A stretch of DNA of 64,000 bases from Echinicola sp. 20G (GCF_015533855.1 NZ_AP024154.1:1119001-1183000); one strand, 5' to 3'. Numbered from the stretch's first letter, positions 43,359 through 52,973 are shown. Program-made: numbers and translations. Notes: generated by a model not told the origin, from the sequence alone.

Positions 43359-44783
43359 ATGCTTACAACCTCCCTCGAATTTGCTGTCTTTTTACCTTCT
43401 ATTTTTTTAATCTATTGGTTTCTTTTAAATAGGAATATAAATTTTCAAAATGCGCTAATCCTAGTGGCCAGTTACATTTTTTATGGTTGGTGGGATTGGC
43501 GATTTTTAATTCTTATTGCTTTCAGCAGTGCCGTTGATTTCACCATTGGTATATTATTAAACAAAACTGAAAAGCAAATACAGCGCAAATCACTTTTAGC
43601 TGTCAGCATCATTGTAAATTTGGGACTCTTGGGATTTTTTAAATACTACAATTTCTTTTTGGATAGTTTTGTCGACACCTTTACTTTTTTTGGTTTAAAC
43701 TTTTCAATAAACCGTTTAAATATAATTTTACCAGTTGGAATAAGCTTTTACACACTTCAAACCCTTAGTTATACTATAGATGTTTACGACAGAAAGTTAA
43801 AAGGCACCACAGATTTCTTTGCATTTTTTGCCTATGTAAGCTTTTTTCCACAATTGGTTGCTGGGCCGATAGAAAGAGCCACACAACTGCTTCCCCAATT
43901 CCAAAAGAAAAGGACTTTTGAATACGACAAAGCTGTAGATGGAATGCGTCAGATACTATGGGGGCTCTTTAAAAAAGTAGTAGTGGCTGATAATCTAGCT
44001 TCTTACACCGCTACCATTGCGCTAAACTATGAGGATCAAAATGGAATCACACTCTTTCTTTGTCTTATCATGTTTGCTTTTCAATTTTATTGTGATTTTT
44101 CGGGATATTCAGACATCGCTATTGGTACAGGAAGACTTTTTGGGTTTAGTTTAATGAAAAATTTTGATTTCCCAATTTTCGCTAGAAGTGTCCCCGAGTT
44201 CTGGCAAAAATGGCATATTTCCCTTTTTTCGTGGTTTAGCGAATATGTAATTAAGCGGCTTCGAGGTTTTAGGAAATGGCAAGTAGTAAGAAACATTTTA
44301 TTAATATTTATAATAACTGGCTTTTGGCATGGAGCAGCTTGGAACTATGTTATGTGGGGTTTCTTCCATGCGCTTCTGTTTGTGCCTGCAGTTCTCAAAC
44401 GAAAAAGATTTAAGCTTCCAATAGCTCATGGTAAAATGCTGCCTTCTTTGAAAGAATCGTGGCAAGTTTTCTCAACCTTAATATGCTTTATTTTTTTGGG
44501 AGTCTTATTCTTGATGCCAAGCGTATCTCAAAGCATAGATTATCTCCTCTCAATTACAGACGTCTCTTTCTTCAGATTTCCTCTACTTCCAAAAAATAGG
44601 GCTATAGCAGGTCTCTTTATACTCATTATAGTAGAGTGGTTCCAACGAGAGAAAGAGCATGGCTTGGACATGACAGGAATAAATATCTCAAAACCCTTGA
44701 GATGGAGTGCTTACTACTGCTTACTTTTTGCTGTGTTCTATTATGGTGGAGTCCCACTAGACTTTTTGTATTTCCAATTTTAA
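43359..44783 (+). CDS. MBOAT family O-acyltransferase (AlgI-like)
   Basis: A 474-residue polytopic membrane protein. Family marks are F-F-K-Y-Y-N-F near residue 91, AYVSFFPQLVAGPIERA near 165-181, DFSGYSDIAIGTGRLFG near 245-261, and the catalytic histidine H324 in F-W-H-G-A-A-W-N-Y-V-M-W-G. AlgI-type proteins move acetyl groups across the membrane to O-acetylate polysaccharides. The next gene, 12 bases downstream, encodes a membrane-anchored SGNH-like protein that could complete the transfer outside, as in alginate O-acetylation. The acceptor glycan is unknown. Confidence 0.93.
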   Translation: MLTTSLEFAVFLPSIFLIYWFLLNRNINFQNALILVASYIFYGWWDWRFLILIAFSSAVDFTIGILLNKTEKQIQRKSLLAVSIIVNLGLLGFFKYYNFFLDSFVDTFTFFGLNFSINRLNIILPVGISFYTLQTLSYTIDVYDRKLKGTTDFFAFFAYVSFFPQLVAGPIERATQLLPQFQKKRTFEYDKAVDGMRQILWGLFKKVVVADNLASYTATIALNYEDQNGITLFLCLIMFAFQFYCDFSGYSDIAIGTGRLFGFSLMKNFDFPIFARSVPEFWQKWHISLFSWFSEYVIKRLRGFRKWQVVRNILLIFIITGFWHGAAWNYVMWGFFHALLFVPAVLKRKRFKLPIAHGKMLPSLKESWQVFSTLICFIFLGVLFLMPSVSQSIDYLLSITDVSFFRFPLLPKNRAIAGLFILIIVEWFQREKEHGLDMTGINISKPLRWSAYYCLLFAVFYYGGVPLDFLYFQF

Positions 44784-44795
44784 TGATTTCACTTT

Positions 44796-45755
44796 ATGAA
44801 AACATATATAAAAAATATCATACTTTTTATACTACCAATGGCCGTGATTTTGATTCCCATGGAGATCTATCTCCGTGACAATACTTATCAAGCAAAAAGT
44901 AACTATTTGGTTAAAAACAAAAATCAAATCGAAGCCATTATTCTTGGCCCTTCTTACGAGTGGAGAGCTATTGACCCAACTTCACTTGACATTCCTACAG
45001 CATCTCTTGCTCATGAGGCCACAGCGATCAATGCCAATATTGAACTTTTTGAAAAATATGCCCCAGTTTTGCCAAGACTAAAATATGTTTTCTTCGACCT
45101 GTCTTTAGGATATATGGAAAATGAAAACCCCGACAAGTGGGAGGGCAGTCATTTATTTAATATTTATTACGATATAAAAAGCAAGCGTCCCGAATTAAAA
45201 GATAATTTTCTATTAACTGCTAATTTCAGGTTTTATTTCACTCTCTTTTGCTCTCATCTCTCCAACTCAAATAACAAAGAAAAATTCAATGAAGGTGGTT
45301 TTATCTACAAGCCTGCCGAATTTAATGACTTATTTGCTCAATACGATTACAACATTAATGAACTAGAAAAATCAGGAGAGCTCTACAAAAGGATCATGTA
45401 TCAAAACACTATTAATGACAAAGTGTATGACAAAAACGAACTGCTTCTCAAGAACCTAATTGACTATTGTAAAAATAGGAACATACAAATGATTTTCATT
45501 TCCCCTCCTAAATTTCATTTAAATAATAAAGCTGCTTCCCAAGAGATTATTGAAAGAAGAGATCAATTTCTTTCAAAATTCAAAAATGATCCGAATGTGA
45601 TCTTCTGGAATTATGAGAATTTTATGGAAAACGACCCTAAATTCTTCTTGGATGACACACACCTCAATCCAAAAGGTGCAGAGATTTTTACTGCTACACT
45701 GAACCGGAAAATCTCAGGTTATATGCTCAAAAGGAACAGAGCAGAAATTCAATAA
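44796..45755 (+). CDS. Membrane-anchored SGNH/GDSL-like protein, partner of MBOAT
   Basis: A 319-residue protein with one N-terminal membrane helix (about 7-23) and a large outside domain. I-L-G-P-S-Y-E-W-R near residue 50 fits the nucleophile serine block of SGNH-type proteins, and F-L-D-D-T-H-L-N-P-K-G near residue 285 fits the catalytic D-x-x-H block. Such proteins partner MBOAT enzymes in polysaccharide O-acetylation (compare AlgJ/AlgX). It starts 12 bases after the MBOAT gene, so one operon is likely. Assignment to a named family is uncertain. Confidence 0.72.
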   Translation: MKTYIKNIILFILPMAVILIPMEIYLRDNTYQAKSNYLVKNKNQIEAIILGPSYEWRAIDPTSLDIPTASLAHEATAINANIELFEKYAPVLPRLKYVFFDLSLGYMENENPDKWEGSHLFNIYYDIKSKRPELKDNFLLTANFRFYFTLFCSHLSNSNNKEKFNEGGFIYKPAEFNDLFAQYDYNINELEKSGELYKRIMYQNTINDKVYDKNELLLKNLIDYCKNRNIQMIFISPPKFHLNNKAASQEIIERRDQFLSKFKNDPNVIFWNYENFMENDPKFFLDDTHLNPKGAEIFTATLNRKISGYMLKRNRAEIQ

Positions 45756-45777
45756 GATCAATAGGTTTTACATCTTA

Positions 45778-45864
45778 TTAAGAATTAATCCAAATTAATT
45801 AATTTTCTTTTGGTTGGTCTATAAAAGGCTATTATTTTTGCAACTGTTAAGAATTAGTCTAAAT
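45778..45864 (+). promoter_or_regulatory. Two operator-like repeats flanking the iron-receptor promoter
   Basis: TTAAGAATTAATCCAAAT (45778-45795) and TTAAGAATTAGTCTAAAT (45847-45864) match at 16 of 18 positions. Between them lie TTTG (45809-45812) and TATTTTTG (45833-45840), a good -33/-7 Bacteroidota promoter pair. The second copy covers the expected transcription start; its core TTAGTCTAA is an inverted repeat. A metal-responsive repressor (Fur or DtxR type) binding both is inference. Confidence 0.6.
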
Positions 45865-45878
45865 AGAATTAACCCACC

Positions 45879-48338
45879 ATGAAGAACAGTTTACTGTTTA
45901 TTTGCTTGCTATGCATCAGTAGCATCAGCATGGCCCAAAATGGCCAACTAAAAGGAACCATCAAAGATCAAAACGGTAAAAGTATTGAGTTTATCAATGT
46001 ATTGATAGAAGACACTCAATTTGGAGCTTTGACAGATAAAGAAGGTAAGTTCAATTTTGAAAATGTACCTGCCGGCCACTATAAAGTTATCTTCTCCTCC
46101 TTTGCTTATTCCACCCTTAGCAAAGAAGTTGATATCCTTGCCAACCAAACTTCAAGCATTGATATCGTGCTTTCTGAAAGTCAAATGGAACTTCAGACTG
46201 TAGAAATTCTAGGACGTGCAGAAACCAGTTATAAAAACACCAATTCCTTTATTGGAACGAAATCATCCACTCCTCTTCGGGAAGTTCCCCAATCCATAGG
46301 CTATGTCACCAAGGAGCTTGCCCTGGATCAAGGAGCTTACACCGTTAACGATGTAGTGAAAAACATCAGTGGAGTCAATCAATTTACTTTTTATAACGAC
46401 ATTACCATTCGTGGCCACCGCATAAAGGGACAAGATCTTTCTGGAAACTTGGTCAATGGCATGAGGGCTTTTACCAGTTTCTGGAAACAACAACTGATTC
46501 CTCATATTGAACGAGTGGAAGTTATCAAAGGCCCAGCATCTGCCCTTTTTGGCAACGCATCAGCAGGAGGAACCATTAATAGGGTCACTAAAAAGCCTTT
46601 GACAGAAACTAGACAATCCATCAGCTCCACCGTCGGAAGCTTTAATACTTTCAGGATATTAGGAGACTTTACTGGTCCTATGACTGAAGATAAAACATTA
46701 CTGTACAGGCTTAACCTAGGCTATGAAAACTCAGGTAGTTTCCGTGACCTACAATATGCCAAAAATCTCGTAGTTGCTCCATCATTCTCTTTCCTTCCAT
46801 CTGAAAAGACAAGACTTAATTTTGACATTGTTTACCAAAAATCTGACGGAAGGTTGGATCGAGGACAAGCTGTCTTTGGAGATGGAGATTTATACTCCGT
46901 CCCTATTACCAAGTCATTAAATGCTGCGAATGATTATTTGAAAGAAGAATCCATCAATGCCACGATTTCTCTTAGACATGAATTTACTGACCAATTAAGT
47001 TTCAACTCCGTTTACATGAGATCCAATTATGCTGAGGACCTTTTGGAGCACAGAGGAAATAACAAATTCGCCAATTTTGGTGACGGCTCATTGGATTACG
47101 AAAAAGTAGAAATGCGAGTTGGAATCCGAAAAAGAGATTGGAGTAACAACAATTTCAGCAATTATTTTAACTATGATGTAAGTACTGGAAGCATTGACCA
47201 CAAAGTATTATTAGGATACGACTATTTCCAGCAAGTGCTTCATCCTGGAGGGTCACAGCTACAAGCAAGAGGCTACCTGACAGCAGACAAAACCGGCTCA
47301 ATCAACAGCTATAACCCAGCTAATAAAGACCTTTATGCCTTGGATGCTAATGGAAATCCAATTCCAGTAGTTGAGCATTTTGACCTAACTGACCCATTTG
47401 CAAATAAATTAAGGGACTTAAGCAAATACATTTACAGTTCGAATGTATATGCACAATCCATGCTCCATTCCCATGGAGTTTACATCCAAGAACAAGCTTC
47501 AATTGGTAAGTTTAAAGTATTATTGGGATTGAGACAGGAGTTTTATACAGACGTCTTGAATTACAAAGGTGATAGTGAAGAAGATGTCACCCAAAATGCA
47601 TTGATTCCAAGGGTAGGACTGGTGTATTCCGTTACACCAAACATTAACCTTTATGGAACCTATGTCCAAGGCTACCAACCACAATCCGCAACAGTAATCA
47701 ATGATCCTAATGCAGGAGGTCCATTTGATCCGCTTACCAGTGAGTTGAAAGAAATTGGCGCTAAAAGCGATTGGTTTGAAGGGCGTTTAAGTGCAACGAT
47801 TGCAATGTATTACCTGACTGAAAAAGGAGCACTTTACAATGCCAATGAACCAGGTAACCCAGAACTTTTGATCCAAACTGGAAAAGACCTATCTAAAGGC
47901 TTCGAATTGGACTTGGCAGGAAAGATTACTGATAATTGGAGTTTGATAGCCAATTACGCTTATAATGAAGCGACTATTGAAGAAAGCGATGATGAAAATT
48001 TGATAGGAAGACAAAAGCCCAATGCCCCAAAACATGCAGGAAATCTTTGGACAAAATATATCTTTAGCGAAGGCTCTTTCAAAGGCTTGGGATTCGGTAT
48101 TGGTGCCAACTTCGTGACAGAAAGATTCGGTTCATTAGGTTCTACTGCTGAACCTCCAGTCTTTCCAGCTTATGAGATTTTTGATGCGGCAGTTTATTAC
48201 AAGATGAACAAGTTCCAAATTCAAATGAATATTAACAATGTCTTTGACAAAACACATTGGGTGGGAGGCTATGATTACATCAGGGCATTCCCGGGTGCTC
48301 CAAGAAATGTCATGACAACTGTTTCTTACACTTTCTGA
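45879..48338 (+). CDS. TonB-dependent siderophore receptor
   Basis: An 819-residue outer-membrane receptor. The signal peptide ends SMA. A CarboxypepD-reg-like domain lies at about 22-105 (LKGTIKDQNGKSIEFINVL), the plug at about 125-240 (VPQSIGYVTKELALDQG, ITIRGHRIKG, ERVEVIKGPASALFGNASAG) and the barrel ends at PRNVMTTVSYTF. The plug closely follows the FhuA/FpvA-type siderophore group. A PepSY membrane protein and a small membrane protein follow, a typical siderophore-iron reduction set. Two operator-like repeats flank its promoter, suggesting iron control. Confidence 0.92.
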   Translation: MKNSLLFICLLCISSISMAQNGQLKGTIKDQNGKSIEFINVLIEDTQFGALTDKEGKFNFENVPAGHYKVIFSSFAYSTLSKEVDILANQTSSIDIVLSESQMELQTVEILGRAETSYKNTNSFIGTKSSTPLREVPQSIGYVTKELALDQGAYTVNDVVKNISGVNQFTFYNDITIRGHRIKGQDLSGNLVNGMRAFTSFWKQQLIPHIERVEVIKGPASALFGNASAGGTINRVTKKPLTETRQSISSTVGSFNTFRILGDFTGPMTEDKTLLYRLNLGYENSGSFRDLQYAKNLVVAPSFSFLPSEKTRLNFDIVYQKSDGRLDRGQAVFGDGDLYSVPITKSLNAANDYLKEESINATISLRHEFTDQLSFNSVYMRSNYAEDLLEHRGNNKFANFGDGSLDYEKVEMRVGIRKRDWSNNNFSNYFNYDVSTGSIDHKVLLGYDYFQQVLHPGGSQLQARGYLTADKTGSINSYNPANKDLYALDANGNPIPVVEHFDLTDPFANKLRDLSKYIYSSNVYAQSMLHSHGVYIQEQASIGKFKVLLGLRQEFYTDVLNYKGDSEEDVTQNALIPRVGLVYSVTPNINLYGTYVQGYQPQSATVINDPNAGGPFDPLTSELKEIGAKSDWFEGRLSATIAMYYLTEKGALYNANEPGNPELLIQTGKDLSKGFELDLAGKITDNWSLIANYAYNEATIEESDDENLIGRQKPNAPKHAGNLWTKYIFSEGSFKGLGFGIGANFVTERFGSLGSTAEPPVFPAYEIFDAAVYYKMNKFQIQMNINNVFDKTHWVGGYDYIRAFPGAPRNVMTTVSYTF

Positions 48339-48361
48339 TTAAAAGACATTATGAAGACATC

Positions 48362-48392
48362 AAACTTCCGGAGCTGACCCCGGAAGTTTTTT
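48362..48392 (+). terminator. Terminator-like hairpin after the siderophore receptor
   Basis: AAACTTCCGG (48362-48371) pairs perfectly with CCGGAAGTTT (48380-48389), followed by further Ts. It lies 14 bases before the PepSY gene, so it probably reduces rather than abolishes downstream expression. Confidence 0.85.
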
Positions 48393-48406
48393 GAGTTTAA
48401 CCAGCA

Positions 48407-49705
48407 ATGAAAAACAAGCTACTTTGGAAAATACATAACTGGATCGGCCTCTATTCTGGAGTCGTCATCGTATTTCTCAGTATCACAGGTGCTGCTGCAC
48501 TATTTAGGCCAGAAATAGATCGCGCCTTAAATCCTAAATTGACCAAGGTAGTTCCTCAGGAAAAAAAAGCCTCCCTAACAAAGGTGGTAGAAGTTATTCT
48601 TTCAGAACACCCAGACAAATACCTATTCGAAATTGAGCTTCCCAAACCTTATCTGGATACTTGGAATATCCGACTTATGCCGAAGGAGAAAAAAGCGCTT
48701 TTCCCTATGATTTGGGAAGTCTTTGTCAATCCTCATACGGGAGAAATATTAGGCGAAAGAAACTATTTCGAATCATTCAGTTATTTTCTCAGAAACATCC
48801 ATGTGAGACTGTACGAAGCAGCCTATGGAAGACAGATCGTTGGGTTGGCAGGGCTTGCGCTTTTGATATCCACCATTACTGGCTTCCTCATTTATGGTCA
48901 GTTTATGAAAAAAAGATCCTTTGGAGAGGTGAGAAAAAAGAACCTGAGGATCCAGCAAGCTGACTTGCACAAATATATCGGTATCGCTGCACTATTATTT
49001 AACTTGATGATCAGCATCACAGGAGCTTGGCTGGGACTTCAGGTCTATCTGATGGACGCTTTTGACATGAATATCCCCAGCCAATATGTAAGAGAGAATA
49101 AACCTTTGGGCAAAGAGCAAGACACTGCTTTTGCTTTGGATTTTGATAAAGCCTATTCAACCAGTAAATCAGTTTTTCCTGAAATGACCCCTTGGATCAT
49201 CAGGCCCACCACAAATGGGGAAGGCTTAATTCATATATACGGTGATATTTCAGGACAAACCTACGAAAGACGATCCAACAAACTGGTGTTGGATAAATTC
49301 AGCTATGCCACCGAACAAAAGTACAATATCAGCGATCAAGACTTTGGAGCAAAGCTGTACTATGTCCAAGAAGCCTTTCACTTTGGAGACTTCGCCGGCC
49401 TTCCACTTAAGGTACTTTATTGTATTCTTGCCTTTTCATCTGGCTTTCTCTCATTAAGCGGTTTCATTATCTACCTGGAGCGTATCAAAAAGAAAAGAGA
49501 AAAAAAAGAAAACCAAACACCTTTAAAGCCGCTCTTGGTAAAATGGACTGTGGGAATGTTGGCTTTTATTGTAATTATTGCTGTCTTGAGCACCAATTTC
49601 GGGATTGGTGTGCCATCCTTGTTGGTTACTATTAGTATCTATGGATTTCTACTGTTCATGATTCTAAAAGGCCTATACAAATTAGTGAGGAAAAAGAACA
49701 TGTAA
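48407..49705 (+). CDS. PepSY-associated membrane protein (putative iron-siderophore reductase)
   Basis: A 432-residue membrane protein of the PepSY_TM family. The opening W-K-I-H-N-W-I-G-L-Y-S-G with a first helix to about residue 30 is diagnostic. Helices are also seen near 150-168, 190-215, 335-355 and 380-420, and histidines in HVRLYEA, LHKYIG and EAFHFGDF may bind haem. Members next to siderophore receptors are proposed to reduce ferric-siderophores at the inner membrane. It follows the receptor after a hairpin and precedes a small membrane protein by 23 bases. Confidence 0.88.
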   Translation: MKNKLLWKIHNWIGLYSGVVIVFLSITGAAALFRPEIDRALNPKLTKVVPQEKKASLTKVVEVILSEHPDKYLFEIELPKPYLDTWNIRLMPKEKKALFPMIWEVFVNPHTGEILGERNYFESFSYFLRNIHVRLYEAAYGRQIVGLAGLALLISTITGFLIYGQFMKKRSFGEVRKKNLRIQQADLHKYIGIAALLFNLMISITGAWLGLQVYLMDAFDMNIPSQYVRENKPLGKEQDTAFALDFDKAYSTSKSVFPEMTPWIIRPTTNGEGLIHIYGDISGQTYERRSNKLVLDKFSYATEQKYNISDQDFGAKLYYVQEAFHFGDFAGLPLKVLYCILAFSSGFLSLSGFIIYLERIKKKREKKENQTPLKPLLVKWTVGMLAFIVIIAVLSTNFGIGVPSLLVTISIYGFLLFMILKGLYKLVRKKNM

Positions 49706-49728
49706 TCTCAGGCACAAAAAACTCCTGT

Positions 49729-49998
49729 ATGAAAAAACAAGTCGATTCTGTCAACGAAAATTACTTGATCCCAGCACTATTGGCCTTTGGTCTGTTTGCT
49801 TTGGTAACTGCTGTTTATTTCTTTTCACAATGGTCAAACACTCCATTAGAAATGAAAGAGCTCCCACATCTTCAAATGAACATGATCAGCTTTTCTATCC
49901 TTTCGCTACTCTGCTTTTACCTAACATTTCTTAAAAAGCGTTGGTTGAGCATTATAGGCTTAACCATTGGCTTAGCATACAGCTTTTTCTATCTCTAA
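49729..49998 (+). CDS. Small three-helix membrane protein
   Basis: An 89-residue inner-membrane protein with three hydrophobic segments (roughly residues 12-33, 46-63 and 70-88). There is no recognisable motif. It starts 23 bases after the PepSY gene, and the spacing implies co-transcription. It may be an accessory subunit of the PepSY protein. A perfect 17-bp hairpin terminates the operon. Confidence 0.75.
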   Translation: MKKQVDSVNENYLIPALLAFGLFALVTAVYFFSQWSNTPLEMKELPHLQMNMISFSILSLLCFYLTFLKKRWLSIIGLTIGLAYSFFYL

Positions 49999-50037
49999 AT
50001 AACAAATGCGTAGCCATTGACTACGCATTTGTTATTT
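49997..50037. terminator. Bidirectional terminator, iron operon / fuconate operon
   Basis: A 17-bp perfect stem: AAATAACAAATGCGTAG (49997-50013) pairs with CTACGCATTTGTTATTT (50021-50037), 7-base loop. The left arm overlaps the stop codon of the small membrane protein; both converging operons can use it. Confidence 0.9.
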
Positions 50038-50058
50038 CTATTTAGCTTTTCATTTAAA

Positions 50059-51297
50059 TCAATAGTATTTCAAATCACTGCTCATGCCTGGTTCTTGAGG
50101 TGTCTTATACCTTCCATCTACAATTTCAACTGGATTAACAAAATAATCCTTGAGGTGAGGAATGTGCTCCAATAACAGTGCTGGATGATCCATGCTAATA
50201 TGATTGAACAAAACCAAATGTTGGTGAATCTGTCCCATATCTCCCACATGAGGAACAACAGGCACATTGAACTTTTTAGATAATAAGCTGATCAAAATAA
50301 ACTCTGATACACCACCTACCCTAACTGCATCCACCTGATTAAAACTCATGCAACCGGATTGGAGGTAGTTTTTAAAGATGATTTTATTTGGGACATGTTC
50401 TCCCAAAGCAATATCTACCGGTACCTCTTTAGCCAAGGTGACATGGGCCTGTACATCATCGGGATGTGTAGGTTCTTCTACCCAATATGGGTTTAGTGGG
50501 ATTAACTCTTTACATATTTCAATAGCCTGAGGCAGGTCCCACTGTTGGTTGGCATCAAACATAATAGTGGCTTTATCCCCAGCAATTTCCCGTACCATCT
50601 TTGCCCTGCGTATATCTCTCGCGGCCTCTTTGCTACCTACTTTCAGCTTCATGGCAGTAAAGCCCATATCCATGGCCTTTTTGATATTGGTAGCTACTTG
50701 ATCATCTGTATAGTTAAACCAGCCAATTGAAGTATCATATCCAGGGTATCCTAATTCCAGGATCTTCATGCGTTCAACGGTCCCTAATTTTTTCGCATTA
50801 AGCAGTCTTATGGCCTCTTCTTTATTGAGCACATCCTCCACATAAGAAAAATCAAGGGTACCCACCAACTCTTCTGGAGACAGCTCAATCAACAATTGCC
50901 ACAAAGGAACCCCTTTGGACTTAGCCCAAAGGTCATAACAAGCATTTACTACAGCGGCCAAAGCAAGATGAACAACTCCTTTATGAGGGCCTAACCAACG
51001 GAAATTGGGATCATCCATCATTTCTTTGTAGATCTTCCCAAATCCATGCATCATTTCATTAATTTCCTTTCCAATCAAATGCTTGGAAAGATACGAAATG
51101 GCCTCTTTGACCAAATGGTTTCCCTCTCCTAAAGTAAAGGCCAAACCCACCCCTTCCAGGTCACCGTCTGTTTTCAATCGACAAACGGCATAGGCATAGG
51201 TTGGGTTAGTATGAACAGCATCTGAACCTGCTCCTCCTTTGAGAGGGAAGCGCACATCCTCAGCTATACCTTGCTTAATTACAACTGACTTATTCAT
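50059..51297 (-). CDS. L-fuconate dehydratase (enolase superfamily)
   Basis: A 412-residue enolase-superfamily dehydratase. The N-terminal capping domain (V-R-F-P-L-K-G-G-A-G-S-D near residues 16-27) is followed by the barrel. F-T-A-M-K-L-K-V-G near residue 214 carries the catalytic lysines, and FDANQQWD near 248, EEPTHPDD near 275 and GEHVPN near 300 supply the three metal ligands. This order and the YPGYDTSIGW segment match L-fuconate dehydratases, which turn L-fuconate into 2-keto-3-deoxy-L-fuconate. It follows the SSS symporter by 49 bases. Other acid-sugar dehydratases are an alternative. Confidence 0.88.
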   Translation of the reverse strand: MNKSVVIKQGIAEDVRFPLKGGAGSDAVHTNPTYAYAVCRLKTDGDLEGVGLAFTLGEGNHLVKEAISYLSKHLIGKEINEMMHGFGKIYKEMMDDPNFRWLGPHKGVVHLALAAVVNACYDLWAKSKGVPLWQLLIELSPEELVGTLDFSYVEDVLNKEEAIRLLNAKKLGTVERMKILELGYPGYDTSIGWFNYTDDQVATNIKKAMDMGFTAMKLKVGSKEAARDIRRAKMVREIAGDKATIMFDANQQWDLPQAIEICKELIPLNPYWVEEPTHPDDVQAHVTLAKEVPVDIALGEHVPNKIIFKNYLQSGCMSFNQVDAVRVGGVSEFILISLLSKKFNVPVVPHVGDMGQIHQHLVLFNHISMDHPALLLEHIPHLKDYFVNPVEIVDGRYKTPQEPGMSSDLKYY

Positions 51298-51346
51298 CTA
51301 GAATTTATTTTACTTTGGTTGCTTATGACTAAATATGTACCATGCC

Positions 51347-52945
51347 CTAATAGAAAATGATATAGATGACAATCATCACCACCACCAGCAAAGCGCTGAG
51401 GTAATTCACCATTTTTGAAGAATGCTTGACATGGATATAAAATTGCTCCGGAATCTCCTGAGGCGACTTATCTAAATAGGATATAACTCCGTACATGATG
51501 GAAGAAAACACAAAGAAAAGATAGGTTTGCCTTAACCAGTTCAAACCAAATCCATCTGTACTGGATATGTAATTTTCAATTCCATGGATTGGGATATATT
51601 TTTCCACTATAAACACTACAGCAGCAAAAAGGCTCCCTCCTAATAAGGTCCAAAATGCTGCATTTGCCGTGCCTTTTCTTGACACAACTCCCCAAAGGAA
51701 AACAGTGACTATAGATGGAGCGAAAATGCTAAACATCTGATTGATGAGTTCGAAAATGGCTCCCAAATTACCCAAGAAGGGAGACCAAATAACCGCCATG
51801 ACCAATACCAAAACTCCCGTGATTCTCCCGATTCTTAGCTTTGCCTGATCAGACAATTGAGGCTTTAGCTTTTCGAACACATCAAAGACAATTAGTGTAG
51901 AACAGCTATTTAGAGCCGCTGCCACACTACTCATCACTGCTGCCAATAGCGCTGCAATCATTAATCCTTTTAAACCAACCGGCAAAAGGTTAACAATCAT
52001 GATCGGAAGTACATTTTTGGTTTCATTGCCTATTTCATCTTTGAACAAAGCAAAAGCCAAAATCCCAGGAACAACCATGATGAACACCGGAAGTATCTTC
52101 AAAAAGCCAGCAAATAAAGCCCCTAACTTTGCTTGTTTCTCAGATTTTGCACCCAAAACACGCTGGACAATGGTTTGATCGGTACACCAATACCAAATCC
52201 CCAATATCAAATGGCCCAACAGCATGTCCATAAAAGTAAAGCCAGTTTTGGTACTGTTAAAACTTACCGCTTTTAAACGATCAGGATCAACAGCCTCCTT
52301 CAAGGCCTCATAAGAATGGATTCCCACCTCTGGAAGTTGGCATATTGCCAATACCGTGATGGATAATGAACCTAGGATTAAAATGACGGTTTGCACGGTT
52401 TCAGTAATCACCACAGAAGTAAGCCCTCCGATAATGGTATAAATCCCGGTCGCTATGGCAATGATGACAATGGAAACCATTATATCCAGTCCGAAAATCT
52501 TTTCAAAAACCACTGCACCAGCATAGAAACTCACTCCAATATGCATAAACAAAGCAGCCAGTATGCTGAAAATAGCCAATACTACACGTGATCTGCTGTC
52601 GTAACGCTGTTCCAAAAATTCAGGCAGTGTGGATATTTTGGTCCTTAGAAAAAACGGGACAAATACAAAAGCTAAAATGATCAACTCAAATGAAGAAAAC
52701 CATTCAAAATTTCCCCACAAAATCCCATCCTTATAACCTGACTCCGCAAACCCAACCAAATGGACCGTGGAGATATTTGAAGCAAACAAACTTGCTCCTA
52801 TCACCCCCCAAGTCAATGACTTTCCTGCCAAAAAATAACCCGAGCTGCTATTCTTACTTTTCCTACCAAACCATAAACCGACCAGTACTACTAAAGCAAT
52901 GTAGGCTATTGTGATGATGAGATCGATATAGGATAGTGTTTCCAT
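51347..52945 (-). CDS. Sodium:solute symporter (SSS family), probable sugar uptake
   Basis: A 532-residue SSS/SLC5 transporter with about 13-14 membrane helices. The first helices carry GYFLAGKSLTWGVIGASLFA with NISTVHLVG, a typical sodium-site region, and TDQTIVQRVLGAK and MSSVAAALNSCSTL are core family segments. The position 49 bases before the L-fuconate dehydratase suggests L-fucose or a related sugar or sugar acid as the cargo; this is inferred from context only. The start METLSYIDL faces a regulatory region with inverted repeats. Confidence 0.9.
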   Translation of the reverse strand: METLSYIDLIITIAYIALVVLVGLWFGRKSKNSSSGYFLAGKSLTWGVIGASLFASNISTVHLVGFAESGYKDGILWGNFEWFSSFELIILAFVFVPFFLRTKISTLPEFLEQRYDSRSRVVLAIFSILAALFMHIGVSFYAGAVVFEKIFGLDIMVSIVIIAIATGIYTIIGGLTSVVITETVQTVILILGSLSITVLAICQLPEVGIHSYEALKEAVDPDRLKAVSFNSTKTGFTFMDMLLGHLILGIWYWCTDQTIVQRVLGAKSEKQAKLGALFAGFLKILPVFIMVVPGILAFALFKDEIGNETKNVLPIMIVNLLPVGLKGLMIAALLAAVMSSVAAALNSCSTLIVFDVFEKLKPQLSDQAKLRIGRITGVLVLVMAVIWSPFLGNLGAIFELINQMFSIFAPSIVTVFLWGVVSRKGTANAAFWTLLGGSLFAAVVFIVEKYIPIHGIENYISSTDGFGLNWLRQTYLFFVFSSIMYGVISYLDKSPQEIPEQFYIHVKHSSKMVNYLSALLVVVMIVIYIIFY

Positions 52946-52973
52946 TGGAAGTTATTCAGGTTTGTTGCTAAAT

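Noticed and set aside
45751..45779. AATAAGAT / ATCTTATT inverted repeat as terminator of the SGNH gene
   Set aside because: The stem is all weak pairs, overlaps the stop codon and has no T-run.
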